From positions 1-10,930 of the forward strand of contig QQUK01000298.1 in the NCBI GenBank assembly GCA_008501655.1: DNA of 10,930 bases. Reading direction: 5' to 3'. The position numbers and the translations under genes were made by a program. The notes under the pieces are model-generated. The model saw only the letters and a program-made list of their open reading frames with translations, was not told the DNA's origin and searched no databases. This document shows positions 1-7,379 of the stretch, one piece after another. Source of the stretch: Calditrichota bacterium (GTDB lineage: Bacteria; Zixibacteria; MSB-5A5; GN15; FEB-12). How positions within the stretch are numbered: the stretch's first letter is position 1; every line of letters starts with the position of its first letter.

Positions 1-860
1 GATGAAGAGATTACCGGTTTCATATTATACGAAAGAGCAGTTTTAGCAAATTGGATTGCATTGGCATACCCCAATAGAGCCGGTTTTAAAACGACAGCAG
101 TGCATACTTTGTATTTATTCAATTCGTCAGGTTCAATCTCCCGCAAAGTTTCATCCAACGCTATCGGAATATCTCCTTCACCAGTGTTTACATACCTTTG
201 GAGTTCCTCTTTACTTTGAAACGGTTCTTCGACGTATTCAATATTACTGCCTTTGAGTTCATTCAGAAATCTGCAGCCATCCTCATATTCAAATTTTCTA
301 TTGGCATCAAGCCGGACAGCATAGGAATCATCGAGTATATTCTGAATCTTCTGAATCAATTTGATTTCATCCTTGAGTTTGTTCCTGCCGACTTTGATTT
401 TGAATGTTTTATATCCCTGCAGCATCAGAAACTCGAGTTTACTTTCAATCTCATCAACAGAACCGGTCAACAATGCATTGACAGAGATGACCCGTTTTGC
501 GTTTGGATTCAACAGATCGACAAAAGTCAGCTTTTTAAATGAAGCATGTAGATTCAACAGAGCTGTTTCAAGCCCAAACCGTACCGATGGTGTGAGTGAT
601 TTTGTCCGTTCTAAAATATCAGTCGGAATCGGCTTGCCGGTGTATTCCTTTTTAAAATCAGCAACATCTTTGATAACATCATTCAAAGATTCCTTCGAAA
701 AATGCGGAAGTGGTGCTATCTCGGATATACCGATTAAATTTGGGTCTGCTGTAATTTTTATTAAAAATCCTTCCCGGGTCATTACTGTTTTATCCCCAAG
801 AATAAGAGGTATTAAAAGCGGTAACGAATATTTATATAACTGAATATTGCCTATATTCAT
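1..860 (-). CDS. menC: o-succinylbenzoate synthase MenC (partial, 3' end outside window)
   Basis: MenC dehydrates SHCHC to o-succinylbenzoate in menaquinone synthesis. It belongs to the enolase superfamily. The frame is open from the ATG at 860-858 to the left edge, giving 286 visible residues with no stop. The N-terminal capping part (about 1-100) contains SEIAPLPHFS, close to the E. coli MenC segment around GEISPLPGFS. The barrel shows the KxK motif (FKIKVG, Lys154 and catalytic Lys156), metal ligands in RLDAN (Asp185), VEEPF (Glu211/Glu212) and ALDET (Asp236), the second catalytic lysine in VVLKP (Lys259), and the start of the VISSS motif at the window edge. Roughly the last 35-70 residues should lie outside. 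The start codon overlaps the menA stop as ATGA, and AGGGA seven bases upstream is a plausible ribosome binding site. Several open frames on the plus strand here are antisense shadows. The identification is very secure. Confidence 0.95.
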   Translation of the reverse strand, partial: MNIGNIQLYKYSLPLLIPLILGDKTVMTREGFLIKITADPNLIGISEIAPLPHFSKESLNDVIKDVADFKKEYTGKPIPTDILERTKSLTPSVRFGLETALLNLHASFKKLTFVDLLNPNAKRVISVNALLTGSVDEIESKLEFLMLQGYKTFKIKVGRNKLKDEIKLIQKIQNILDDSYAVRLDANRKFEYEDGCRFLNELKGSNIEYVEEPFQSKEELQRYVNTGEGDIPIALDETLREIEPDELNKYKVCTAVVLKPALLGYANAIQFAKTALSYNMKPVISS

Positions 861-1735
861 AAAAGTATCCCTATTGATAGAAAAATTGAATAGAAAAACA
901 ATAACATCCCGGTTTGTGCCAAAACTGTATTGAGCGGTTCTCCAACCTGAGTTAGGAGATTTTTTAATACAAAAAATACCGGAACTAACTCAACCAACGG
1001 CAACAGAAGATTATAATTCTGGTTTGTAACAGCAAGATAAATTACAATCATAAACGGAATGAGAAGAGATAAAGAATATTGAATTTTTGAAAATCGTTCA
1101 CCGAATCGGACCGCGAGGGTTTTTTTACCGCTCTGTCTGTCGCTGTTAATATCCCGGAGATTATTTACAACTAATATAGCCACTGAAAAAAACCCGGGAG
1201 CCAGACCTGCAATGAGTACTTCGTTTGTTATTGAGAGTGTTTGTACATAATACGTACCACCTACAGCAACCGGACCGAAAAAAATCAGTACAAAGATATC
1301 ACCTAACCCGATATACCCGATCGGATATCTCCCGCCGGTATATAATACTCCAAAAAGGATCGAAAGCAATCCGATCACTACAATCGGAATTCCTCCGCGA
1401 TAGACCAAATAAATGCCGACTAAAAAGGCAAGAGAGAAAGCGATTATCATCGCCCATTTCACCGATTGCGGTGAAACAAGTCCCGCTTGTGTTACTCTGG
1501 TCGGTCCAAGCCGATCCTCCCTGTCACTCCCTTTTTTATAATCAAAATAATCGTTGGCTAAGTTCGTTCCTATCTGAATAAACAATGCCCCCAAAAGAGC
1601 TCCCAGAAAAGAAAGCAGATGAAACGCTTCCGCGTTCCATGCAAATGCGGTTCCAATAATCACCGGAGCTGCCGCTGCCGGCAGCGTCTTCGGGCGTGAT
1701 GCCAATAACCAGATATGTAATTTTGATTGACTCAT
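857..1735 (-). CDS. menA: 1,4-dihydroxy-2-naphthoate polyprenyltransferase MenA
   Basis: MenA transfers a polyprenyl chain from its diphosphate to 1,4-dihydroxy-2-naphthoate, giving demethylmenaquinone; it is an integral inner-membrane protein of the UbiA family. The 292 residues match the usual length of about 290-310. After the N-terminal WLLASRPKTLP segment, typical of MenA, come about eight or nine hydrophobic helices. The first aspartate-rich motif is NDYFDYKKGSD (residues 61-71) and the second is NNLRDINSD (191-199); these bind the Mg-diphosphate of the prenyl donor. GRYPIGYIGLGDIFVLIFFG (about 135-154) is also typical of the family. I start at the ATG at 1735-1733; an in-frame TTG one codon upstream (1738) is possible, and neither has a clear Shine-Dalgarno sequence. 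The gene begins 18 bases after menB and overlaps menC by four bases. Placing menA between menB and menC differs from E. coli, where menA lies elsewhere. Confidence 0.95.
   Translation of the reverse strand: MSQSKLHIWLLASRPKTLPAAAAPVIIGTAFAWNAEAFHLLSFLGALLGALFIQIGTNLANDYFDYKKGSDREDRLGPTRVTQAGLVSPQSVKWAMIIAFSLAFLVGIYLVYRGGIPIVVIGLLSILFGVLYTGGRYPIGYIGLGDIFVLIFFGPVAVGGTYYVQTLSITNEVLIAGLAPGFFSVAILVVNNLRDINSDRQSGKKTLAVRFGERFSKIQYSLSLLIPFMIVIYLAVTNQNYNLLLPLVELVPVFFVLKNLLTQVGEPLNTVLAQTGMLLFFYSIFLSIGILL
868..872 (-). promoter_or_regulatory. Ribosome binding site of menC
   Basis: AGGGA lies seven bases before the menC ATG, inside the end of menA. Together with the ATGA stop-start overlap it supports the start at 860 and suggests that menC can both reinitiate after menA and recruit ribosomes itself. 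Confidence 0.5.
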
Positions 1736-1753
1736 CAACAGAATCGGAACTCG

Positions 1754-2575
1754 TTACCCGCGTTTCGGAAATTTGGAAAAATCAGGTTTCCGTTTTTCAA
1801 CAAACGCATTACGCCCTTCCTGTCCTTCGTCAGTCATATAAAACAACATTGTAGCATTTCCGGCAAGTTCCTGCAGACCGGCCTGACCATCACAGTCAGC
1901 ATTCATAGCAGCTTTAAGACAACGAATCGCTATCGGTGAATTTGCTAAAATTTCATTACACCACTGGACGGTTTCCTCTTCAAGCTTCTCATACGGTACA
2001 ACCGTATTGACCAGACCCATATCGAGTGCCTGCTGTGCATCATATTGTCTGCAAAGGAACCAGATTTCCCGGGCTTTTTTCTGCCCGACAATCCGCGCCA
2101 TATAACTTGACCCATACCCGCCATCAAATGAACCGACTTTCGGACCGGTCTGTCCAAAGATGGCATTATCAGCGGCAATCGTCAGGTCACACATCAAATG
2201 GAGCACATGTCCACCACCGATGGCATATCCCGCCACCATTGCGATAACCGGTTTCGGACAGGTACGGATGTCACGCTGAAAATCCAGAACATTAAGATGT
2301 TCGGTACCTTCGTCATCCTTATACCCGGCATCACCGCGAATCTTCTGGTCTCCCCCGGAGCAAAACGCCTTTTCCCCTTCACCGGTTAATATAATAACAC
2401 CGATATTTTTATCAGTGCGGGCATCAGCAAGAGCCTCAATCATTTCCTTGACCGTAAGCGGTCGAAATGCATTTCTCCGTTCCGGACGGTTGATGGTGAT
2501 TTTGGCTATTCCCTCTATTTTTTCATATTTGATATCTGTGAATTCTTTGGCTGACTGCCATTTGATTTGTGTCAT
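1754..2575 (-). CDS. menB: 1,4-dihydroxy-2-naphthoyl-CoA synthase MenB (type I)
   Basis: MenB closes the second ring of the naphthoquinone: it converts o-succinylbenzoyl-CoA to 1,4-dihydroxy-2-naphthoyl-CoA. It is a soluble crotonase-family enzyme, and the 273 residues fit the family. It is very similar to E. coli MenB as I remember it, with a constant 12-residue offset: Tyr85 in the mobile loop (E. coli Tyr97), Asp151 in GSFDGG (Asp163) and Tyr246 in MLFYMT (Tyr258). The oxyanion region is KAFCSGGDQ and GYAIGGGHVLH. The motif GQTGPKVGSFDGG carries Gly144, equivalent to Gly156 of type I enzymes that use bound bicarbonate as catalytic base; type II enzymes have an aspartate there. The C-terminal LQELAGNATMLFYMTDEG segment is also diagnostic. 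It is separated from menH by 11 bases and has its own good ribosome binding site. It is the most conserved gene in the window. Confidence 0.98.
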   Translation of the reverse strand: MTQIKWQSAKEFTDIKYEKIEGIAKITINRPERRNAFRPLTVKEMIEALADARTDKNIGVIILTGEGEKAFCSGGDQKIRGDAGYKDDEGTEHLNVLDFQRDIRTCPKPVIAMVAGYAIGGGHVLHLMCDLTIAADNAIFGQTGPKVGSFDGGYGSSYMARIVGQKKAREIWFLCRQYDAQQALDMGLVNTVVPYEKLEEETVQWCNEILANSPIAIRCLKAAMNADCDGQAGLQELAGNATMLFYMTDEGQEGRNAFVEKRKPDFSKFPKRG

Positions 2576-2580
2576 GCAAT

Positions 2581-2584
2581 CTCC
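2581..2584 (-). promoter_or_regulatory. Ribosome binding site of menB
   Basis: GGAG lies five bases before the menB ATG, in the 11-base gap after menH. It is the clearest Shine-Dalgarno sequence in the operon and fixes the menB start at 2575. Most of the other men genes instead overlap their upstream neighbour and lack a clear site, so menB translation may be set independently. Confidence 0.65.
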
Positions 2585-2586
2585 GT

Positions 2587-3372
2587 TTATTTCAAGAATT
2601 TTTTTATCGTTTTAATATATTCATCAGGTTTTTCAAAATGCACATTATGCCCGGCATCGTCAATATTTACCCGGTTGAATCTGTTGTTCATCTTTACCAT
2701 CTTATCAGCAATTTCATTGAATTTTGTATCAAGCTCCCCGGTTAATAAGAGAGTATCAGCTTTTATCTCAACGAGTTTCCCCCATAGTGAAGGCTGGGAA
2801 CCGGTTCCGGCATACAAAAGAGATTTAGCAAGCTCCTGCGGGTCGGATTTTAATCGTCTTTTATGCATCGTTTGATATGCCTCAGATCTTTTATTAATCG
2901 TCTGAAAAAGCTCCATCTCATACCAGTTATGTACAAAAATATCAAACGGCTCTAAATATATCCGTTTGGAAAGCAGAGCATCTTTCAAACGCCGTTCTTC
3001 CCGTTCTTCTTCAGTTTTCAAACCGGGTGATGATGATTCTATAATGACTTTATCAAATCGTTCCGGATAATAAATGGAAAGATACAACGCAAGGCGTCCT
3101 CCCATCGAATAACCGGCAAGAGATGTATTTGTTATACCTTTATCATCTAAATAATCTATAATAGCTTTGGCTGTGACTTCAAAGGAAAAATCAGTGACAT
3201 CAGAACAACGGGTACCGCCATGACCGGGCAAGTCAATTGCGATAATATAAAAATCTTTCGATAATTTTTCAGAAACAAATTCCCAATCATCAGATGCACC
3301 CATAAATCCATGCAGAAGCAGAAGCGACCGGTTTGATTTATCTCCATAGGTTCTTGTATTGAGTTGAATCAT
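2587..3372 (-). CDS. menH: 2-succinyl-6-hydroxy-2,4-cyclohexadiene-1-carboxylate synthase MenH
   Basis: MenH eliminates pyruvate from SEPHCHC, the product of MenD, to form SHCHC. It is an alpha/beta-hydrolase-fold lyase of 261 residues (the family is about 250-270). Near the N-terminus LLLLHGFMGASDDW contributes the oxyanion region, followed by IAIDLPGHGG. The nucleophile elbow is GYSMGGR with Ser89, and Arg93 corresponds to the conserved arginine just after it. The acid is probably Asp215 (TGELDTKF) and the base His242 (DAGHNVHFEKP), completing the Ser-Asp-His triad. A lid segment rich in Glu, Arg and Lys spans about 118-180. The start ATG overlaps the menD stop as ATGA at 3369-3372. Because many alpha/beta hydrolases look alike, the specific function rests on its place between menD and menB and on MenH-like motifs such as GYSMGGRLAL and HGFMG. 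Confidence 0.93.
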   Translation of the reverse strand: MIQLNTRTYGDKSNRSLLLLHGFMGASDDWEFVSEKLSKDFYIIAIDLPGHGGTRCSDVTDFSFEVTAKAIIDYLDDKGITNTSLAGYSMGGRLALYLSIYYPERFDKVIIESSSPGLKTEEEREERRLKDALLSKRIYLEPFDIFVHNWYEMELFQTINKRSEAYQTMHKRRLKSDPQELAKSLLYAGTGSQPSLWGKLVEIKADTLLLTGELDTKFNEIADKMVKMNNRFNRVNIDDAGHNVHFEKPDEYIKTIKKFLK

Positions 3373-5099
3373 TTATTTAAGATATCCGAAATCTCTGCAT
3401 AAAGTTTTTTATGCAGCTGAAAATTTTCTTTTCTATCCGTCACAATCTCTATAACAGATGATTTATTCGATAGTTGCACATTCTTGAAAAGTTCTACAAA
3501 ACTCTTTCTATCACTAACGGTAAAGTAATCAAGTTTGAATCCTTCGACAACCGCTTTATAATCGACATCTTGTCCTGCCCCGAAATAATTTTCAAAAATC
3601 TCTTCCTTTTGGGCGATTGGTAGAAATGAAAATATCCCGCCGCCATTATTGTTAATTAATATAATTGTCAACGGGTTATTGGATTTTTGAATAAGAGCAA
3701 GCGAATTCATATCATGAATAAATGCCAAATCACCGACCAGAAGTACTCCGCGCTTGTTCAGTCCATCCGAAACACCGGCAAAAGAAGCAATCGTTCCGTC
3801 AATTCCAGAAAGTCCCCGGTTCGCGTATACAGGGATTTTCTTCGATGTCGTCTGTGCAAACATATCAAGATCCCGAACCGGCATCGATGATGCTACAAAG
3901 AGAAATGAATTATTTCTGAACTCTTCGATTACTAAACGAGGCAGTGTTATTTCTGATACCTGTTTAGTTTGTTTCTTCAGGTAAGAATCAATTTTCTTAT
4001 TGAGGTTTTGAAACAATTGAAGATTATTTTTGGAAAATGAATTCAGATTTTTTTCAAGCGATTTAACTAATCCGGATATATAACCACTGTGCGATGCTGT
4101 CATTTTGTGATGTGCATTAAAGGGATACTTTGTGTTATGCAAAACCAGATACTGCTTCACATCCGACCGTTCAATAAACTGATGTAGTCGTTTTGATACA
4201 AAGTTTCCACCGATATGAATCACCTGAAGATTCTTAAGTTTGGTAAGTTCATCTGATTTGAGGAGTAAATCATGATAAGAGATAATATTTTTTGATTCAT
4301 TCCCAAAGCGAAGATTTGAACGGATATCTGCAAAAATCGGCAGGTTCATTTTTTCAGCAAATTCTAAAACGGTTGAAGCATCTATTTGAGATGAAAGATG
4401 ACCGGCGATAACAATTGTTGGTGCGTTAACATCAAATTCAGCATTTATATTCTTTATACCTCTTCTAATATGAAGCGGAGAATACGGTCCAGAAGATTTA
4501 ATCCACTTAAATAATGAATCAAACTGCTTTTTAAAATCTACCTGTTTTCCGTTCGGAACAAGCGGTTCATCAAACATCAGATTAACATGTACCGGACCGC
4601 AGGGATGAAACATCGAAGTTGATACAAGTGTGCTAAAAGGTTCAAGGATCTTTTTAAAATCCGTTTTTTCATCGGGAGGTTGTATATTTAAGAACAACTT
4701 AACATGTCGTCCAAACATCTCTTTCTGATCGGTTGTCTGATTTGCTCCGACATTCTGCAGCTTCGGAGGACGGTCTGCTGAAAGAACAATTAATGGAACC
4801 GCATCAGCTTCCGCTTCAAGAACTGCCGGGTAATAGTTTGACTGAGCCGTTCCTGAGGTACATATAAGCACTCCCGGCTTCCCGGTTGCCCGTGCAAATC
4901 CAATAGCCTGAAATGCTGCACCCCGTTCATCGACATGAATTGAAGCATTAACCCTTGCATCAGATGCAACAGCTGCTGTCAATGGTGTAGAACGTGAACC
5001 GGGGGAAATAAAATATCTGTTTACATTATACCGGAGAAGTTCTTCTATTAATAGTTTTGCAAGGAGTTCGTTTGAGGATACAGCGGACGGTGTAAACAT
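3369..5099 (-). CDS. menD: SEPHCHC synthase MenD (thiamine diphosphate enzyme)
   Basis: MenD decarboxylates 2-oxoglutarate on thiamine diphosphate and adds the succinyl semialdehyde carbanion to isochorismate, making SEPHCHC, the first committed step of menaquinone synthesis. The 576 residues match the family (about 550-580). The N-terminal Pyr domain has ISPGSRSTPL (31-40) and DERGAAFQAIGFAR (57-70), with Glu58 as the activating glutamate (E. coli Glu55); then ADRP (108-111) and GANQTTDQ (118-125). A central transhydrogenase-like domain spans about 190-350. The C-terminal PP domain has SSMPVRDLDMF (404-414), ANRGLSGIDGTIAS (426-439), the ThDP/Mg site from GDLAF (456-460) to NNNGGGIFSFLP (483-494). 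It overlaps menF as TGATG and menH as ATGA, so translation along this stretch is probably coupled. Identification is certain. Confidence 0.97.
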   Translation of the reverse strand: MFTPSAVSSNELLAKLLIEELLRYNVNRYFISPGSRSTPLTAAVASDARVNASIHVDERGAAFQAIGFARATGKPGVLICTSGTAQSNYYPAVLEAEADAVPLIVLSADRPPKLQNVGANQTTDQKEMFGRHVKLFLNIQPPDEKTDFKKILEPFSTLVSTSMFHPCGPVHVNLMFDEPLVPNGKQVDFKKQFDSLFKWIKSSGPYSPLHIRRGIKNINAEFDVNAPTIVIAGHLSSQIDASTVLEFAEKMNLPIFADIRSNLRFGNESKNIISYHDLLLKSDELTKLKNLQVIHIGGNFVSKRLHQFIERSDVKQYLVLHNTKYPFNAHHKMTASHSGYISGLVKSLEKNLNSFSKNNLQLFQNLNKKIDSYLKKQTKQVSEITLPRLVIEEFRNNSFLFVASSMPVRDLDMFAQTTSKKIPVYANRGLSGIDGTIASFAGVSDGLNKRGVLLVGDLAFIHDMNSLALIQKSNNPLTIILINNNGGGIFSFLPIAQKEEIFENYFGAGQDVDYKAVVEGFKLDYFTVSDRKSFVELFKNVQLSNKSSVIEIVTDRKENFQLHKKLYAEISDILNK

Positions 5100-6481
5100 C
5101 AGCTTAACGTTTTCAAAAAGTTTGAAATTTTAGTTTCTATTTCGTCCCATTCGAGTTCCGGTTGCGAATCTGCAATAATACCGGCACCGGAATAGAGGTT
5201 TAACCTCTCATTACTGATTAAACCGGAACGAATTGCCACAGCAAACTCAGCTCGTTCTTTTGATATCCATCCGATTGGTGCAGCGTACCATCCCCGGTCA
5301 AAATTTTCAAAATCATAAATATGAGTCCGGATATCTTTTTTCGGGTATCCACCGACAGCAGCGGTAGGATGCAGGTTATCTATTAAATCAAAATCTGAAA
5401 TCGAGTCATTAAGTTTACAGTTGAACCGTTTTATCAGATGCTGAATCCGTTTTAACTTAACAAGCCCGACATTGTTTGTGTCTAATTTCGATGTGTCAAT
5501 TTTTAGATTATCGAACGCTTCCAGAATCGAATCTATGACATATTGGTGTTCTTTTATATTTTTATCACTCGACAACAGCTCCTCTCCCCGTTTTACATCA
5601 AGGTCCGGATCAAGAGATCGTTTGGTTGTTCCGGCAATTGCTTCACATTTCAATTCATCAATATTTCTGAAATACAAACGTTCCGGGGTTGCCCCCATAA
5701 ACGCTGAATTTTCTGAAAGCTGAAAACAGAAATGAAAACAGTTACTGCTGTTCTGATACAGCCGGTTAAAAACACTTGATATGTCAAGTTTATCCTGAAA
5801 GCGAAGTTCTGTTTTCCGGGCGAGAACGATTTTATTAAAGATTCTATCGGAACATGATTCAACAGCTGCTTCAATCATTTTGATCCATTGCGGTTTATCG
5901 GGAAAATCAAACCGTTTGACTAAGGCATTTTCCGGATGGTTAACAGCGGACTCATCAAAATTCAAACTATGCAATTGCTGTAAAATCTCTTGGAGATTAT
6001 CTCCATCACTTGGAAATCTGAAATTGACAGAAAAAATAAAACGGTCATCGACCTGACTCATCTCAAAACGGGGCAGGATAAAACAGGACGACCCGAAACT
6101 TTTCCATTCTTTTGAAATCTCCGTTGAAGCATCAAATTTCATCCCGCCAAAATATCTGATTGGATATTCAGATGATTCGACCTGTTTTTTAATCTGAGCA
6201 AAAAGTTCGGTATGTTTGTTATCACTACCGTTCTGTAGCATCTCGGCATATTCTATTCCGGCAATCTTAAAACAATCGGTCCGGTCCGACCAGAACAGTT
6301 TCATCTTTGAATTCTGCAGGGCAAACCATTTTTGAATATCGGTTTTTGGGATTTGTATCTCTATCCGGTCTATCGGTTTTTTATCGGCAGGAGATTCATA
6401 CAGAGATTTAATCGCATCTTCGGTATACGGAATCAGTTCTTTCAGAGAATCTATCGAATGGCTGTATGCAGTTGTTGTCAT
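5099..6481 (-). CDS. menF: Menaquinone-specific isochorismate synthase MenF
   Basis: MenF isomerises chorismate to isochorismate, feeding MenD. The 460 residues hold a divergent N-terminal half (1 to about 195) and a C-terminal chorismate-binding domain (about 200-458). In the latter, KIVLAR carries Lys217, the general base; GATPERL carries Glu267, the general acid, exactly 50 residues on, as in E. coli MenF (Lys190/Glu240) and EntC (Lys147/Glu197). EAIAGTTKR (280-288), EHQYVID (311-317, with Glu311 as a Mg ligand), LHPTAAVGGYP (370-380), YSGAGI (430-435) and ELEWDEIE (442-449, second Mg ligand) follow. An anthranilate or salicylate synthase is less likely because the flanking genes are menG and menD. 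It starts inside the menG stop (ATGA overlap at 6478-6481), has no clear Shine-Dalgarno sequence, and ends inside the menD start. Confidence 0.95.
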   Translation of the reverse strand: MTTTAYSHSIDSLKELIPYTEDAIKSLYESPADKKPIDRIEIQIPKTDIQKWFALQNSKMKLFWSDRTDCFKIAGIEYAEMLQNGSDNKHTELFAQIKKQVESSEYPIRYFGGMKFDASTEISKEWKSFGSSCFILPRFEMSQVDDRFIFSVNFRFPSDGDNLQEILQQLHSLNFDESAVNHPENALVKRFDFPDKPQWIKMIEAAVESCSDRIFNKIVLARKTELRFQDKLDISSVFNRLYQNSSNCFHFCFQLSENSAFMGATPERLYFRNIDELKCEAIAGTTKRSLDPDLDVKRGEELLSSDKNIKEHQYVIDSILEAFDNLKIDTSKLDTNNVGLVKLKRIQHLIKRFNCKLNDSISDFDLIDNLHPTAAVGGYPKKDIRTHIYDFENFDRGWYAAPIGWISKERAEFAVAIRSGLISNERLNLYSGAGIIADSQPELEWDEIETKISNFLKTLS

Positions 6482-7230
6482 TTTGTTAATATTGTCGCCT
6501 CATAAATTGTAGCTATACCAAAAGTCAGTCTATGTTCTTGTACGTCTGAAAAACCGGCTTGCTCCATTATTTTGCAAAACTGCTCTCCATACGGAAAAGT
6601 TTCCACCGTTTTATTCAAATAGGAATATGCATACGAATCACCGGAAATTATCCCGCCTATAAACGGAAGGATATAACGGAAATAAAAGAGGTATCCGACT
6701 CTGACCAGCCGATTTTTAGGCAGAGAAAACTCAAGAATGAGGACTTTGCCATTTTCGCTCAGTACCCGATACATTTCTAACAGAGATTGGGGAACATCAA
6801 CAACATTTCGAATACCAAAAGAGATAGTGACGGCATCAAACGAATTCCCTTCAATCGGAAGATAGGCAGCATCGGAGCGGATATAGCGTATTTTATCGGA
6901 CAATTTCGCAGTATCGGTTTTGCTGACGGCGAACTTTAACATTTCACCCGACATATCAAGTCCGACGCCTTCAGCAAAATTATTCCTCGCATCAGCAATC
7001 GAAAGCAGAATATCACCGGTACCGGTAGCGAGGTCTAAAACCGACAAATTTTCTTTATTTGGCAGAAGTTGCGTCAGTTTTTTCCGCCATTTGACATCCT
7101 GCCGAAACGAGAGAAGCCGGTTTAAAAGGTCATACCGTTTTGCAATCCGGTCAAACATCCGAAACACATTATCCCGCTTCGGTATATCGCGACTTTTCTC
7201 CTGATTATTTGGCATTACTATCTGTTCCAT
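6478..7230 (-). CDS. menG: Demethylmenaquinone methyltransferase MenG/UbiE
   Basis: This SAM-dependent C-methyltransferase converts demethylmenaquinone to menaquinone, the last step of the pathway; in ubiquinone makers the same enzyme (UbiE) also methylates a ubiquinone precursor. The 250 residues show the N-terminal signature VFRMFDRIAKRYDLLN with WRKKL (22-52), SAM motif I as LDLATGTGDIL (65-75), acidic LDMSGEML (91-98), and the second UbiE signature from RNVVDVP to LILEFSLP (141-171). It is the first gene of the operon even though it acts last. I take the ATG at 7230; an in-frame ATG at 7215 would shorten it by five residues, and neither has a strong Shine-Dalgarno sequence. The stop overlaps the menF start as ATGA. 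I call it menG because only menaquinone genes surround it; whether it also serves ubiquinone cannot be seen here. Confidence 0.95.
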   Translation of the reverse strand: MEQIVMPNNQEKSRDIPKRDNVFRMFDRIAKRYDLLNRLLSFRQDVKWRKKLTQLLPNKENLSVLDLATGTGDILLSIADARNNFAEGVGLDMSGEMLKFAVSKTDTAKLSDKIRYIRSDAAYLPIEGNSFDAVTISFGIRNVVDVPQSLLEMYRVLSENGKVLILEFSLPKNRLVRVGYLFYFRYILPFIGGIISGDSYAYSYLNKTVETFPYGEQFCKIMEQAGFSDVQEHRLTFGIATIYEATILTK

Positions 7231-7254
7231 ATCTTTCTCAAATCCAATGTCGGG

Positions 7255-7282
7255 AATATAAGCAAATTCGGTTTGATTTCAA
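7255..7282 (-). promoter_or_regulatory. Putative sigma70-type promoter of the men operon
   Basis: On the minus strand TTGAAA (7282-7277) and TATATT (7260-7255) are separated by 16 bases, placing transcription start near 7248 and leaving a short untranslated leader of under 20 bases before menG. No riboswitch-sized leader is present. This is a motif match only. Confidence 0.5.
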
Positions 7283-7316
7283 GTATTTGCTCACATTAAT
7301 AAACCTGCCAAAACTG

Positions 7317-7345
7317 TTGATATTTCCCGTATTATGCTGTAAAAT
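7317..7345 (+). promoter_or_regulatory. Putative sigma70-type promoter of the aldo/keto reductase gene
   Basis: TTGATA (7317-7322) and TAAAAT (7340-7345) are separated by exactly 17 bases, a near-consensus arrangement. Transcription would start near 7352, and AAAGGGA (7368-7374) five bases before the ATG at 7380 serves as ribosome binding site. The promoter lies back to back with that of the men operon; the two -35 boxes are about 35 bases apart, so a regulator bound between them could affect both. Confidence 0.6.
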
Positions 7346-7379
7346 ACAATAAAAAAGAGCAAAATCTAAAGGGAATATT

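Noticed and set aside
198..843. Overlapping plus-strand open frames (198-542 and 361-843)
   Set aside because: They lie antisense to menC, whose minus-strand frame shows all enolase-superfamily motifs; the plus-strand translations have no recognisable features.
7286..7363. Seven-base inverted repeat TTTGCTC (7286-7292) and GAGCAAA (7357-7363) around the divergent promoters
   Set aside because: A seven-base match in a 149-base AT-rich region is expected by chance, and the two arms do not sit symmetrically relative to the promoters.
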